64,000 nt of DNA, from NCBI RefSeq assembly GCF_050113715.1, contig NZ_JBNJQR010000008.1, positions 191,073 to 255,072 on the forward strand, given 5' to 3'. Shown in pieces: positions 25,356-33,826 of the stretch (positions within the stretch are counted from its first letter, which is position 1; the number at the start of each line of letters is the position of its first letter). Source of the DNA: Brevibacillus_H ginsengisoli (GTDB lineage: Bacteria; Bacillota; Bacilli; Brevibacillales; Brevibacillaceae). The notes under the pieces were generated by a model that worked only from the letters and a program-made list of their open reading frames with translations, was not told the origin of the DNA and did not search any database. The translations under genes were made by a program, and so were the position numbers.

Positions 25356-27017
25356 TTATTCCCCCATCATCGGGATCTTCACGCCTTTTTCCTTGGCTGT
25401 TTGAATCGCTAACTCATACCCTGCATCTACGTGACGAACAACACCCATTCCCGGATCGGAAGTAAGCACGCGCTCTAAGCGTTCCGCTGCTTCCGGTGTG
25501 CCATCTGCTACGATAACCATTCCAGCATGCAAGGAATAGCCCATTCCCACACCGCCGCCATGGTGGACGGAAACCCAGCTTGCGCCATTCACGGCATTAA
25601 TCATCGCGTTCAGAATCGGCCAGTCCGCAATCGCGTCACTGCCGTCTTTCATCGCTTCTGTTTCACGATTAGGAGAAGCTACAGAACCGCAGTCGAGGTG
25701 GTCACGACCAATAACGATAGGCGCTTTCAACTCGCCTTTTGCCACCATTTCGTTGATGATGCGTCCGAATTTGGCTCGCTCTCCATACCCCAGCCAACAA
25801 ATACGGGAAGGAAGTCCCTGGAATTGTACTTTTTCTTGCGCCATCTTGATCCAGCGCACCAGATGTTCATTATCCGCGAATTCGCGCATGATCACTTCGT
25901 CTGTTTTATAGATATCCTCTGGATCGCCAGAAAGTGCTACCCAACGGAACGGCCCTTTGCCTTCGCAGAACAGCGGACGGATGAATGCTGGAACGAAGCC
26001 CGGGAAGTTGAAAGAATCTTTAACTCCTTCTTCCAATGCCACTTGACGAATATTATTTCCGTAATCAAAAGCAATGGCGCCTTGCTTTTGCATATCGAGA
26101 ATAGCTTGTACATGGATCGCCATGCTTTGTTTGGACAGTCGGACATATTCTTCTGGATTTTCCTGACGAAGCTTCAAGCCTTCTTCCATTGTATAGCCAA
26201 CAGGAAGATAGCCGTTCAGTGGATCATGCGCAGAGGTTTGGTCGGTAACCAAATCTGGAATCTCTCCTCGACGAACCATTTCCGGCAGAATCTCAGCGGC
26301 GTTGCCGAGCAATCCAATGGAGAGCGGCTTGCCTGCAGCTTTGGCTTCTTTGGCCAGACGAAGCGCTTCGTCCAATGTATCCGCTTTCACATCACAGTAG
26401 CGTGTTTCAATCCGGCGTTGAATGCGAGTTGGATCACATTCAACCGCAATGACAACCCCTTCGTTCATGGTAACGGCCAACGGTTGCGCACCACCCATAC
26501 CGCCAAGACCAGCTGTTACGGTAATGGTTCCTTTGAGCGAACCGCCAAAGTGCTGACGCCCAGCCTCCGCAAACGTCTCATAGGTTCCTTGCAGAATTCC
26601 TTGCGTTCCGATGTAAATCCAGGAGCCTGCTGTCATTTGCCCATACATGATCAAACCACGCTTCTCCAAGTCACGGAATACATTCCAGTTTGCCCATGCT
26701 GGAACCAGATTGGAGTTAGCCAAAAGAACACGGGGAGCATGGATATGGGACTTAAACACCGCTACCGGTTTACCTGATTGAACGAGCAGCGTCTCATCGT
26801 CGTTAAGCTCACGCAAACTTCTGACAATTGCGTCAAAACTTTCCCAGTTACGAGCCGCTTTACCGATTCCACCGTAAACAACCAAATCTTCCGGACGTTC
26901 AGCAACCTCAGGGTCCAGATTGTTCATCATCATCCGCAGGGCGGCTTCTTGTACCCAGCCTTTGCATTCCATTTCGGCACCACGTTTCGCGCGAATTACT
27001 CGTGTTTGTTGCGTCAT
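25356..27017 (-). CDS. hutU: Urocanate hydratase
   Basis: A 553-residue NAD-dependent enzyme hydrating urocanate to imidazolonepropionate. Family signatures include GGIGKAARNWESFDAI, VTAGLGGMGGAQPLA and DHLDCGSVASPNRETEAM. It is the first gene of the hutUIG operon and has GGGGG upstream of the ATG. Nothing like the hutH leader-terminator is seen ahead of it, so the two hut units may be regulated differently. Confidence 0.96.
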   Translation of the reverse strand: MTQQTRVIRAKRGAEMECKGWVQEAALRMMMNNLDPEVAERPEDLVVYGGIGKAARNWESFDAIVRSLRELNDDETLLVQSGKPVAVFKSHIHAPRVLLANSNLVPAWANWNVFRDLEKRGLIMYGQMTAGSWIYIGTQGILQGTYETFAEAGRQHFGGSLKGTITVTAGLGGMGGAQPLAVTMNEGVVIAVECDPTRIQRRIETRYCDVKADTLDEALRLAKEAKAAGKPLSIGLLGNAAEILPEMVRRGEIPDLVTDQTSAHDPLNGYLPVGYTMEEGLKLRQENPEEYVRLSKQSMAIHVQAILDMQKQGAIAFDYGNNIRQVALEEGVKDSFNFPGFVPAFIRPLFCEGKGPFRWVALSGDPEDIYKTDEVIMREFADNEHLVRWIKMAQEKVQFQGLPSRICWLGYGERAKFGRIINEMVAKGELKAPIVIGRDHLDCGSVASPNRETEAMKDGSDAIADWPILNAMINAVNGASWVSVHHGGGVGMGYSLHAGMVIVADGTPEAAERLERVLTSDPGMGVVRHVDAGYELAIQTAKEKGVKIPMMGE

Positions 27018-27140
27018 ACCTTTTCCCCCTTGATTGTTTTCAACTACTTAACTGTAGTAGACCACAGGGTATGAAATCCTTGCAAGTTGTTCTGGTAGTA
27101 CGTTAGTCGTTTAGTCTTTTATTTGAATAAAGAAAGCGAT

Positions 27141-27455
27141 TTACTTCGCCTCGACAACTCCCAGTGAATAAGAAAAAATCTCTTGCGGGCTACTCAGTGC
27201 AAACCCGAACTTTGGGTTATAATTCAAGGTCATATCTTGGCCTAACAAGGTTTGCGTCAGACTGTCAATAATCACAGGAATCCCCTCTACGACAAGCTGT
27301 GAGTCTGCGTCTTGAGGATTGTCTTTTATTAAGTGCACATAGTAAGCACAGCCGCAATCTCCTGAAAGCTCCGCTTTGATTCGTAAAGCTGTTCCTTGCT
27401 TAAATGAATGTTTGCGCAATGCTTCATACGCCGCTTCTTTTATCGTAACGTTCAT
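27141..27455 (-). CDS. HesB/IscA-like iron-sulfur protein
   Basis: A 104-residue A-type-like protein (MNVTIKEAAYEALRKHSF..., GDCGCAYYVHLI, LNYNPKFGFALSS). It fits the short Bacillus branch of the HesB/IscA fold. The canonical C-terminal CGC pair is not at the usual end position, and the only cysteines are in GDCGC in the middle, so cluster carriage is uncertain. The ATG at 27455 has AAAGGAG nine bases upstream. Confidence 0.78.
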   Translation of the reverse strand: MNVTIKEAAYEALRKHSFKQGTALRIKAELSGDCGCAYYVHLIKDNPQDADSQLVVEGIPVIIDSLTQTLLGQDMTLNYNPKFGFALSSPQEIFSYSLGVVEAK

Positions 27456-27513
27456 TAAGTATCGCTCCTTTTCAACTACTAGAGTGCCCAGTTTGCCTAG
27501 ACCGGAACAAACT

Positions 27514-27552
27514 GAAAAAACAGCCGCCAACCCATTTCTCGTTGGCAGCTGT
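27514..27552 (-). terminator. Terminator of the dgk-dck operon
   Basis: On the minus strand ACAGCTGCCAAC pairs with GTTGGCGGCTGT (with G-U pairs) around a short loop, followed by six T. Confidence 0.85.
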
Positions 27553-27556
27553 TCGG

Positions 27557-28252
27557 TTATCTCAGTTGACCGCGAATCCCGCGCATTGTATTGATTTTTT
27601 CTGCTAAGCGCGAAAGAACCACTTCTACGGAAGAAGCATCCTCCATTAAATCGTATTCATTAATATTAATGCGAAGCACCGGGCACGCCGTGAAGTTGTT
27701 GATCCAATGCTCATAACGGTTGAATAAATCTTCCCAATAGGAAATCGGAGTTTGCTGTTCCATTGGTCGTCCACGGTCACGCACTCGTCCTACGATCTCA
27801 TCAAAGCTTCCTTCCAGATAGATCAGAACATCAGGATGCGGGAAGTATGGAGTCATCACCATCGCCTCAAACAATTGCGTATACGTCTGATAATCCTCTT
27901 CATTCATATGCCCTTGTTCATACAACATTTTGGCGAAAATCCCTGTATCCTCATAAATCGAGCGATCCTGAACAAAGCCTCCACCGTATTCAAACATCCG
28001 TTTCTGCTCTTTGAAGCGCTCGGCAAGGAAAAAGATTTGCAAATGAAAGCCCCAACGGGAAAAATCATCGTAAAAGCGGCTTAAATACGGATTGTTATCT
28101 ACCTTTTCAACCGAGATGCGAAAGCCTAGCAAGTCCGCTAACGCGCGAGTAAAGGTAGATTTCCCTACTCCGACCGTACCCCCAATGGTAATCACGGCAT
28201 TGCGAGGGATTCCGTATTTTTCGCGTAATTCGCTGTTTTTATAGACCGACAT
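27557..28252 (-). CDS. dck: Deoxyadenosine/deoxycytidine kinase
   Basis: A 231-residue deoxynucleoside kinase with P-loop GGTVGVGKST near residue 24, the DRS motif in FVQDRSIYED, and a lid region RDRGRPMEQQ. It phosphorylates salvaged deoxyadenosine and deoxycytidine. It follows the dgk-like kinase by 54 bases with a GGAG site, the same pairing as the B. subtilis dgk-dck pair. Confidence 0.9.
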   Translation of the reverse strand: MSVYKNSELREKYGIPRNAVITIGGTVGVGKSTFTRALADLLGFRISVEKVDNNPYLSRFYDDFSRWGFHLQIFFLAERFKEQKRMFEYGGGFVQDRSIYEDTGIFAKMLYEQGHMNEEDYQTYTQLFEAMVMTPYFPHPDVLIYLEGSFDEIVGRVRDRGRPMEQQTPISYWEDLFNRYEHWINNFTACPVLRININEYDLMEDASSVEVVLSRLAEKINTMRGIRGQLR

Positions 28253-28306
28253 GATTCGTTTCTCCTTACCCTTAAATTAAATCCCATCGAACTGAATGAA
28301 CTCCGC

Positions 28307-28945
28307 TTACAAAACCTGCCCAGATGTGTGTATGTAAGGCTCGATTTTTTGTAGAACGTAGTCTAGATCTTCAGCGCGATGTACATAGTCGAGATTGTCG
28401 CAGTCAAAAGTAAGCACCGGTACTTCCGGATGGCGCAGCTGGAACTGTTTCATGAACTCATCATAGTCCGCGATGAGTCTCTCCATATATTGCGGGTCCA
28501 TGTTGCGCTCGATATCGCGATCCCGCATAGCGATTCGGCTCATGACCGTTGAGAGCGACGCTTTTAAATAGATGACAAGACTTGCCTGCGGTTGATCCTG
28601 AGTCAAAATATCGTAAATTTGCAGGTACTTGGGAAGGTTCTGTTCGCTTAAGGTACGCGTGGCAAAAATCGTATTTTTAAAAATATTATAATCACTTACC
28701 ACAGAGCGCCCATTGGCCAAATACAAGTCTGTAATATCTTGCAGCTGTTTATAGCGATTACACAAGAAAAACATCTCGGTTTGAAAGCTCCATTCCGCGA
28801 TATTTTCATAAAATTTCCCTAAAAACGGATTTTCATAAACGATTTCCTGCAATAATTCTAAATGATAGTGTTTGCTGATCGCCTGAGACAATGACGTTTT
28901 GCCAATGCCGATTGGTCCTTCAACAGTAATAAAAACCGTCTTCAT
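28307..28945 (-). CDS. dgk: Deoxyguanosine kinase
   Basis: A 212-residue deoxynucleoside kinase with P-loop EGPIGIGKTS at residues 9-18, the DY version of the base-selecting motif (VVSDYNIFKN) and lid RDRDIERNMDP. The start at 28945 (MKTVFITVEG) is the family start. The frame extends further upstream, but that part has no kinase-like sequence. It forms an operon with dck for purine and pyrimidine deoxynucleoside salvage. Confidence 0.9.
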   Translation of the reverse strand: MKTVFITVEGPIGIGKTSLSQAISKHYHLELLQEIVYENPFLGKFYENIAEWSFQTEMFFLCNRYKQLQDITDLYLANGRSVVSDYNIFKNTIFATRTLSEQNLPKYLQIYDILTQDQPQASLVIYLKASLSTVMSRIAMRDRDIERNMDPQYMERLIADYDEFMKQFQLRHPEVPVLTFDCDNLDYVHRAEDLDYVLQKIEPYIHTSGQVL

Positions 28946-29052
28946 ATCTGGTAATGATCCTCTCCCGCAAAATAAAAACGAATTTAATTTTACCACGCTT
29001 GTCAATGATTGTCGAAAAAGAAATTTGAAAATAGCACTTCTTCGGACCCACC

Positions 29053-29090
29053 CAAAAAAGAGCTCGCCATGGTACGGACCTAGGCGAGCC
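29053..29090 (-). terminator. splB terminator
   Basis: On the minus strand GGCTCGCC/TGGCGAGC forms a stem with a loop of about 13 bases, followed by TCTTTTTT. Confidence 0.8.
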
Positions 29091-29114
29091 TTTCTTGATG
29101 AGGGACGTGATTGG

Positions 29115-30173
29115 TTACGTGAAGTATTCAATTCGTGCCTGCGGAAAAAGCCGCGCAATCTCTCGTTCCAAGTGTTGTCGAAGCTCCGTGGCTTCATCTG
29201 TCGGATAGACGTATTTTCCTTTTCCATATTTGCCCCACTTGTACTTTCTATCCTCTTCATTCATTTCCAGTTTGGTTTTCGGATAGCGCTTCAGGATTAG
29301 GTTTTTGGCAATCTTGGTAAAGCGATGCTGGATTAATTCAAAGGTTAAACCCTGTTTGGCTGTATCGTTCAAATTCCCGCTTAATCTCTCCAGCAAATCG
29401 GTATACCCAGTCTGCCATCCGTCAAACCTGTACAACGGAGCCAAAATAAACCCCAATGGATAGCCTGCCTCGGCTACTTTACCCGCCGCTTCAATCCGCT
29501 GATGATAAGATGACGTTCCTGGCTCAAAATTTTTGATGACATAATCAGCGTTCATACTAAATCGAAAACGCGTATGTCCGTTATGCTCTGCATCCAGCAG
29601 TGAATCGACATGATGAAATTTGGTAACGAAGCGCAGCCTTCCAAGCGGTTGCTTCCCCATAAATTCAATCGCTCGCTTCAAATTGCCAGTAATATGCTCG
29701 ATGCTGATCGGATCGGAGGTACACGCCGCTTCAAAACGGGTGATCTCAGGACTTCGCTCTTGAATGTATTTCTCGGCTTGACCCAAGATGTCATCTACAT
29801 TGACGTACACACGAACATATGGCTTTGAACCAACATTCGTATTAAGATAACAATAGTGGCAGTGAGCGAAACATCCTGTCGCAATGGGAAGCGCATACTC
29901 GGCGGAAGGTTTGGATGGTTCGAAGGCAAGGGTCTTTTTTACCCCTACCACCAATGTCCGCTTGGCGTTGCGGTATTGCTCCACTTCCGTCTCACCAGGA
30001 ATCCCTCGAACCTGATTATGGCTCGTCGTCATTTTCATGGGAATATTGCGCTTGCTATACAGTTGATATAACGCTTGTCCGAGCGGATACTCAAGGGCAT
30101 TCGGCTCAAAAAAAATCAGATCGGGTTCAAACAGAAGACTAGTTCCGGGACGTTCCAGTACGGTTGTAGACAT
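29115..30173 (-). CDS. splB: Spore photoproduct lyase
   Basis: A 352-residue radical SAM enzyme that reverses the spore photoproduct to two thymines during germination. The cluster motif GCFAHCHYC gives Cys101, Cys105 and Cys108, and the conserved hydrogen-donor cysteine is Cys151 in FEAACTSDPIS. Length and motifs match SplB. A 69-residue gene lies 67 bases upstream in the position where B. subtilis carries splA, but its sequence does not look like SplA. It complements the SASP and UvsE genes in this window. Confidence 0.94.
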   Translation of the reverse strand: MSTTVLERPGTSLLFEPDLIFFEPNALEYPLGQALYQLYSKRNIPMKMTTSHNQVRGIPGETEVEQYRNAKRTLVVGVKKTLAFEPSKPSAEYALPIATGCFAHCHYCYLNTNVGSKPYVRVYVNVDDILGQAEKYIQERSPEITRFEAACTSDPISIEHITGNLKRAIEFMGKQPLGRLRFVTKFHHVDSLLDAEHNGHTRFRFSMNADYVIKNFEPGTSSYHQRIEAAGKVAEAGYPLGFILAPLYRFDGWQTGYTDLLERLSGNLNDTAKQGLTFELIQHRFTKIAKNLILKRYPKTKLEMNEEDRKYKWGKYGKGKYVYPTDEATELRQHLEREIARLFPQARIEYFT

Positions 30174-30240
30174 ACATCTCCCCCCTATTCCCCAGTATCT
30201 CCTTTATTCATCGGTTGATCTTAGGGGATCGGTGGAATCG

Positions 30241-30450
30241 TTAGTGAAGGCCTTGCTTATATTTTTCCAGTACTTTTAGCGCTTTTTCTTTTTGACTCTG
30301 TGGCACCTGAATTACGTAAAGAGAGACGTTTCCTTTACTTTTGACAAGCAATTGAGTCTGGATTCCATGATGCTCCAAATATCTCCTGAATTCCTGAGCA
30401 GCCCTCGGCAGTCCGTACGATTGATGAATCGTTACCCATTTGGTCAACAT
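30241..30450 (-). CDS. Small hypothetical protein upstream of splB
   Basis: A 69-residue basic protein (MLTKWVTIHQSYGLPRAAQEFRRYLEHHGIQTQLL ... LYVIQVPQSQKEKALKVLEKYKQ) with an alternating beta-alpha-beta pattern like small SPOR- or ferredoxin-fold proteins. No family assigned. Located upstream of splB on the same strand, so co-transcription is possible. Confidence 0.65.
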   Translation of the reverse strand: MLTKWVTIHQSYGLPRAAQEFRRYLEHHGIQTQLLVKSKGNVSLYVIQVPQSQKEKALKVLEKYKQGLH

Positions 30451-30551
30451 TCTGCTCCGCCCTCCCCGTTCCAGCTATTCTTTACATCATAATCACGGAG
30501 AAGATGTTCGGTGATTTATGAACCAACCTATATTGATAAGGATTTGATACG

Positions 30552-31361
30552 ATGACCTACCGTTTGTTGCAAGTTTTGAGCGTTCTAGTTCCGACCCTAT
30601 TGATCGGCGGATTTGAATACATCCGACACGATTTTCTGCTCCCCTACATGACGATGAGGACTGGAAACTTTTACATCACGATTCTTACCTTCATCATTTC
30701 CTCCTTGTTTGCCGTATGGATGTTTCGAACGCTCCGCTCGATCAATGACAAACTAGCCCATGAACAAGCCAAACGCGCCGTTTATGAAGAGCGTGAACGC
30801 TTGGCTCGTGAGCTGCATGACGGGATCGCTCAATCGCTGTTTTATCTTCGTGTCAAATTAAAGCAGGGCAAAATAGACGATGCGCTGAGCGCAACCTCCT
30901 CCATAGATTATGATGTGAGACAAGCCATCTTTAATCTACGAGCGCTGCCTGACGAAAGTGGAACGCTCGAACAACGATTGACCAAATGGCTGTCCCAATG
31001 GAGTATTCATACGGGTATTGAGGTGTCTCAGGAGTATGACCTTCATGAGGGTATCTTCACACCAGCGGCACAGGTTCAGCTGTTTGGTTTAATTCAAGAA
31101 GCGTTTACCAATATTCGCAAACACGCCCATGCCAAACAGGCAACCCTATCCCTTAAAGCGACCTCGCCTGGCGAGTGGGAATTGATGATCACGGATGATG
31201 GTTGCGGGTTCGATGCTGACAAGCCCGCAGGTCCTCATTATGGACTTAGCATGATGCGCGAACGGGCCGACCAGCTGCATGCTGCGTTAACAATTGGGAA
31301 AAGAGAAGTCGGCGGAACGATCATTCGCCTATCATCAGAACTTGGAGGGTTACACAAGTGA
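30552..31361 (+). CDS. NarL-type sensor histidine kinase
   Basis: A 269-residue membrane kinase with two transmembrane segments (about 7-24 and 40-58) and almost no extracellular domain. A HisKA_3 dimerisation domain has the phospho-acceptor His89 in LARELHDGIAQSL, and a HATPase domain carries DDGCGFD and GLSMMRERA. With so little extracellular sequence, it probably senses membrane state or a membrane partner. It overlaps the response regulator gene by four bases. Confidence 0.9.
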   Translation: MTYRLLQVLSVLVPTLLIGGFEYIRHDFLLPYMTMRTGNFYITILTFIISSLFAVWMFRTLRSINDKLAHEQAKRAVYEERERLARELHDGIAQSLFYLRVKLKQGKIDDALSATSSIDYDVRQAIFNLRALPDESGTLEQRLTKWLSQWSIHTGIEVSQEYDLHEGIFTPAAQVQLFGLIQEAFTNIRKHAHAKQATLSLKATSPGEWELMITDDGCGFDADKPAGPHYGLSMMRERADQLHAALTIGKREVGGTIIRLSSELGGLHK

Positions 31362-32017
31362 AAACCTATCGCGTGTTAATCGCCGACGATCACCCTTTAT
31401 CTCGGGAAGCGATTCGCAGTTTATTGGAGGGAGATTCAGCATTTGACATTATCGGAGAGGCAACCGATGGTGAAGAAGCTTTATTACTGACGGAAAAACT
31501 GCAACCTGACCTCGTCCTGATGGACATCAACATGCCCAAGTTGGATGGACTTCTGGCAACCAAACAAATCAAACGACATTATCCGCATATCCGAATCGTC
31601 ATTCTTAGTGTCTCCGATGATGTAGCTGATCTCTTTGCCGCTATTCAATACGGCGCGCAAGGCTACCTGTTAAAAAATCTCGACCCGGATGATTGGCTCA
31701 GTTACCTCCATGCCCTACTCGACGGGAACTCAGACTTCTCACGTGAGTTGGCGGGACGAATGCTTCACAGTTTCAAAAAAGATGAGATGAAAGATGAACC
31801 AAGCCCTTCCGTTCTCACTCCACGAGAGCTTGAGATTTTGAGCTGTGTAGCAGCTGGCGATACCAACAAACAAATTGGGGAACGCTTAGTGATTACCGAG
31901 AATACGGTGAAAAATCATATGAAAAATATCCTGGAAAAGCTCCAGGTCGAGAATCGCGTTCAGCTAGCGGCCTATGCGGTTCGGAACGGAATATTCGTGA
32001 ATAGGGAGGAACCTTAA
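31358..32017 (+). CDS. LuxR-type response regulator
   Basis: A 219-residue regulator with receiver domain (Asp56 in LVLMDINMP; Asp10-Asp11) and a C-terminal LuxR/NarL helix-turn-helix (LTPRELEILSCVAAGDTNKQIG). It starts with GTG overlapping the kinase stop, so the two form a two-component system. The target is not evident; no ABC exporter lies beside it. Confidence 0.92.
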   Translation: MKTYRVLIADDHPLSREAIRSLLEGDSAFDIIGEATDGEEALLLTEKLQPDLVLMDINMPKLDGLLATKQIKRHYPHIRIVILSVSDDVADLFAAIQYGAQGYLLKNLDPDDWLSYLHALLDGNSDFSRELAGRMLHSFKKDEMKDEPSPSVLTPRELEILSCVAAGDTNKQIGERLVITENTVKNHMKNILEKLQVENRVQLAAYAVRNGIFVNREEP

Positions 32018-32070
32018 TAAGTTCCTCCCTTTCAAAAAAAATATCAGAAAGGGGGTTTATTTTTTGATGC

Positions 32071-32093
32071 GTTGTAAGTATACTGATTACAAC
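32071..32093 (+). promoter_or_regulatory. Rrf2 operator at the ywnA promoter
   Basis: A perfect dyad GTTGTAA-N9-TTACAAC containing a TATACT -10-like box, 16 bases before the regulator gene. An identical dyad with the same nine-base spacer length lies before ywnB (32560-32582). Confidence 0.75.
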
Positions 32094-32108
32094 GAAAGGG
32101 TGTAAAAC

Positions 32109-32546
32109 ATGAAAATTAGCAGCCGTTTCACAATCGCTGTCCACATTTTATCGTTGCTTTCAATGTCAAAAGATGCCCATTGCACTTCCGAATGGATCGC
32201 TGGAAGTGTCAATACGAATCCAGTCATTATACGAAACGTGTTGGGGAGACTCAAAAAAGCAGGTTTGGTAAACGTTCGTCCTGGAACAGGTGGAGCCTAT
32301 CTGATAAAAGAACTCGAGGAGATCAACTTATTGGATATCTATCGAGCGGTAGATGTGGTAGAAAAAGACAACCTTTTTCATTTTCACGATTCTCCTAACC
32401 CAGACTGCCCAATCGGCGCCAATATTCAAATCGTATTGAATGTGATCCTTAAACAGTCACAGAAAGCAATGGAAAAAGTGTTAGAGAATGTTACCCTAAA
32501 GGATTTGGTGACGGATCTCGCCCAGCAGATAAACGAAACTAACTAA
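32109..32546 (+). CDS. ywnA: Rrf2-family transcriptional regulator, YwnA-like
   Basis: A 145-residue Rrf2 protein with an N-terminal winged helix (SRFTIAVHILSLLSM, GSVNTNPVIIRNVLGRLKKAGLVNVRPGTGGAYL). A single conserved-looking Cys (PNPDCPIG) remains where iron-sulfur Rrf2 proteins have three, so a cluster is unlikely and thiol sensing is possible. Next to it is a YwnB-like oxidoreductase, as in the B. subtilis ywnA-ywnB pair. Two identical operators suggest it represses both itself and ywnB. Confidence 0.85.
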   Translation: MKISSRFTIAVHILSLLSMSKDAHCTSEWIAGSVNTNPVIIRNVLGRLKKAGLVNVRPGTGGAYLIKELEEINLLDIYRAVDVVEKDNLFHFHDSPNPDCPIGANIQIVLNVILKQSQKAMEKVLENVTLKDLVTDLAQQINETN

Positions 32547-32559
32547 TTTTTTTATACTA

Positions 32560-32582
32560 GTTGTAAACTTGTAAATTACAAC
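32560..32582 (+). promoter_or_regulatory. Rrf2 operator at the ywnB promoter
   Basis: A perfect dyad GTTGTAA-N9-TTACAAC directly downstream of a TATACT -10 box (32553-32558), 37 bases before the ywnB start. The arms are identical to the site before ywnA. Confidence 0.75.
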
Positions 32583-32619
32583 ATTACACCAAACCAACAA
32601 AATGGAGGAATTCATCATG

Positions 32620-33258
32620 AAAATCGGAATTATTGGTGCAAGCGGTAAAGCTGGAAACCTTATCTTAAAAGAAGCGGTGAGCAGAGGTCTCGAAGTAACA
32701 GCCATTGTTAGAAACGCAGCTAAAATCACAGAAGCAAACGTTCGTATCCTGGAAAAAGACATTTTCCAGCTGACCTCTTCTGATCTTGAAGGATTGGATG
32801 TTGTCGTCAACGCTTTTAGCTCGCCTGCTGGAGAAGAACATCAACACGTCGAGGCAGGAAGAGTTTTGATTGAGGCTCTAAAAAATGCTCCGCATACCAA
32901 GCTGATCGTGGTTGGAGGCGCTGGAAGTCTCTTTGTAGATGAAGAGAAAACAATCAAGCTCATGAATACACCTGACTTCCCAGCATTGTATTTCCCAATC
33001 GCATCCAATATGGGGAAAAATCTTGAGGAATTGCAAAATACCAAATCCATTACCTGGACCTATATCAGCCCAGCCGCATTCTTTGATTATAACGGCCAAC
33101 GAACTGGTTCCTATCAACTCGGAAAAGATAACCTAATTCTCAATCAACAGGGCAAAAGCTACATCAGTTACGCTGATTATGCGATTGCTGTCCTAGATGA
33201 GATTGAGAACCCAGTACATCTCAATCAACGATTCACAGTGGTTGGCGAAGCCAAATAA
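32620..33258 (+). CDS. ywnB: NAD(P)-binding NmrA-like oxidoreductase, YwnB-like
   Basis: A 212-residue atypical short-chain dehydrogenase/NmrA-type protein with dinucleotide motif GIIGASGKAGNLILKEA at the N-terminus, DVVVNAFSSPAGEEHQH, and TKLIVVGGAGSLFVDE. There is no YxxxK catalytic pair at the usual place, so it may be a redox sensor or quinone-type reductase. The start at 32620 has GGAGG eight bases upstream. Likely controlled by the adjacent Rrf2 regulator. Confidence 0.85.
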   Translation, partial: KIGIIGASGKAGNLILKEAVSRGLEVTAIVRNAAKITEANVRILEKDIFQLTSSDLEGLDVVVNAFSSPAGEEHQHVEAGRVLIEALKNAPHTKLIVVGGAGSLFVDEEKTIKLMNTPDFPALYFPIASNMGKNLEELQNTKSITWTYISPAAFFDYNGQRTGSYQLGKDNLILNQQGKSYISYADYAIAVLDEIENPVHLNQRFTVVGEAK

Positions 33259-33265
33259 AAAAAGA

Positions 33266-33310
33266 CAGGGAGTCTCTTGGGTAATGAACTACTCAAGAGA
33301 CTCCCTCTTT
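33266..33310 (+). terminator. ywnB terminator (bidirectional)
   Basis: AGGGAGTCTCTTG/CAAGAGACTCCCT is a perfect 13-bp stem followed by CTTT, with AAAAA at the 5' side for minus-strand transcripts. Confidence 0.85.
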
Positions 33311-33319
33311 ATGCTCTAA

Positions 33320-33808
33320 TCACTTTACCGAAATATAGATGTCAACCTGCGCGTTTGCGGGGTCTTCACTACAGTCATCATACAATTCAAAATCAACTTC
33401 AAAAGCTCTTGGATTCGTTCGGGACCATTCCCAGATATACTGCCATGCCTCAACAACCACCTGTTGAACGGGGCCTCTTCGGGTCGTAAACACGACATAA
33501 TCACCCGCCGGAATCGTGAAACAGGTCAATCCTTCGGGCACGCTCGATTCCCCTGCTACCTCGCTCCCAATAGCATATGTATACGGACCTGTTTCATCCG
33601 CCAGATATTGGGTATATAACGCAAACATTTTCCCGTTTATTTTATTTGGAATTCGTTCGAGACATTGCTCACGATGCAGCTTCTCCCACAAAGCGGGAAT
33701 GACTCCCTCTCCTTTCATCTCCGCTTCATTCGTCGTTTGAGCAGCCAAAGCGATCACCTGTATACTTCTGTCGATTGTTACTTTTCTTTCGGTTATGATT
33801 TGGGACAT
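33320..33808 (-). CDS. GyrI-like (AraC effector-binding type) protein
   Basis: A 162-residue standalone effector-binding domain of the GyrI/AraC_E_bind type: alternating strands with ALAAQTTNEAEMKGEGVIPALWEKL, GKMFALYTQYLADETGPYTYAIGSEV, IPAGDYVVFTTRRGP and the C-terminal FELYDD. Such domains bind small hydrophobic or cationic ligands. It begins 18 bases after the stop of acsA on the same strand, so it may be co-transcribed with acsA. Confidence 0.83.
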   Translation of the reverse strand: MSQIITERKVTIDRSIQVIALAAQTTNEAEMKGEGVIPALWEKLHREQCLERIPNKINGKMFALYTQYLADETGPYTYAIGSEVAGESSVPEGLTCFTIPAGDYVVFTTRRGPVQQVVVEAWQYIWEWSRTNPRAFEVDFELYDDCSEDPANAQVDIYISVK

Positions 33809-33826
33809 ACACGTTTCCCCCCAGAA

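Noticed and set aside
25527..26777. A 416-codon open frame on the plus strand opposite hutU
   Set aside because: It lies wholly antisense to a clear urocanate hydratase, has no binding site and its translation is not protein-like; it is a by-product of codon usage in hutU.
28307..29260. 317-residue version of the deoxyguanosine kinase
   Set aside because: The extra 105 N-terminal residues are basic and low in similarity to any kinase and overlap the splB terminator region; family proteins start at the P-loop region as at 28945.
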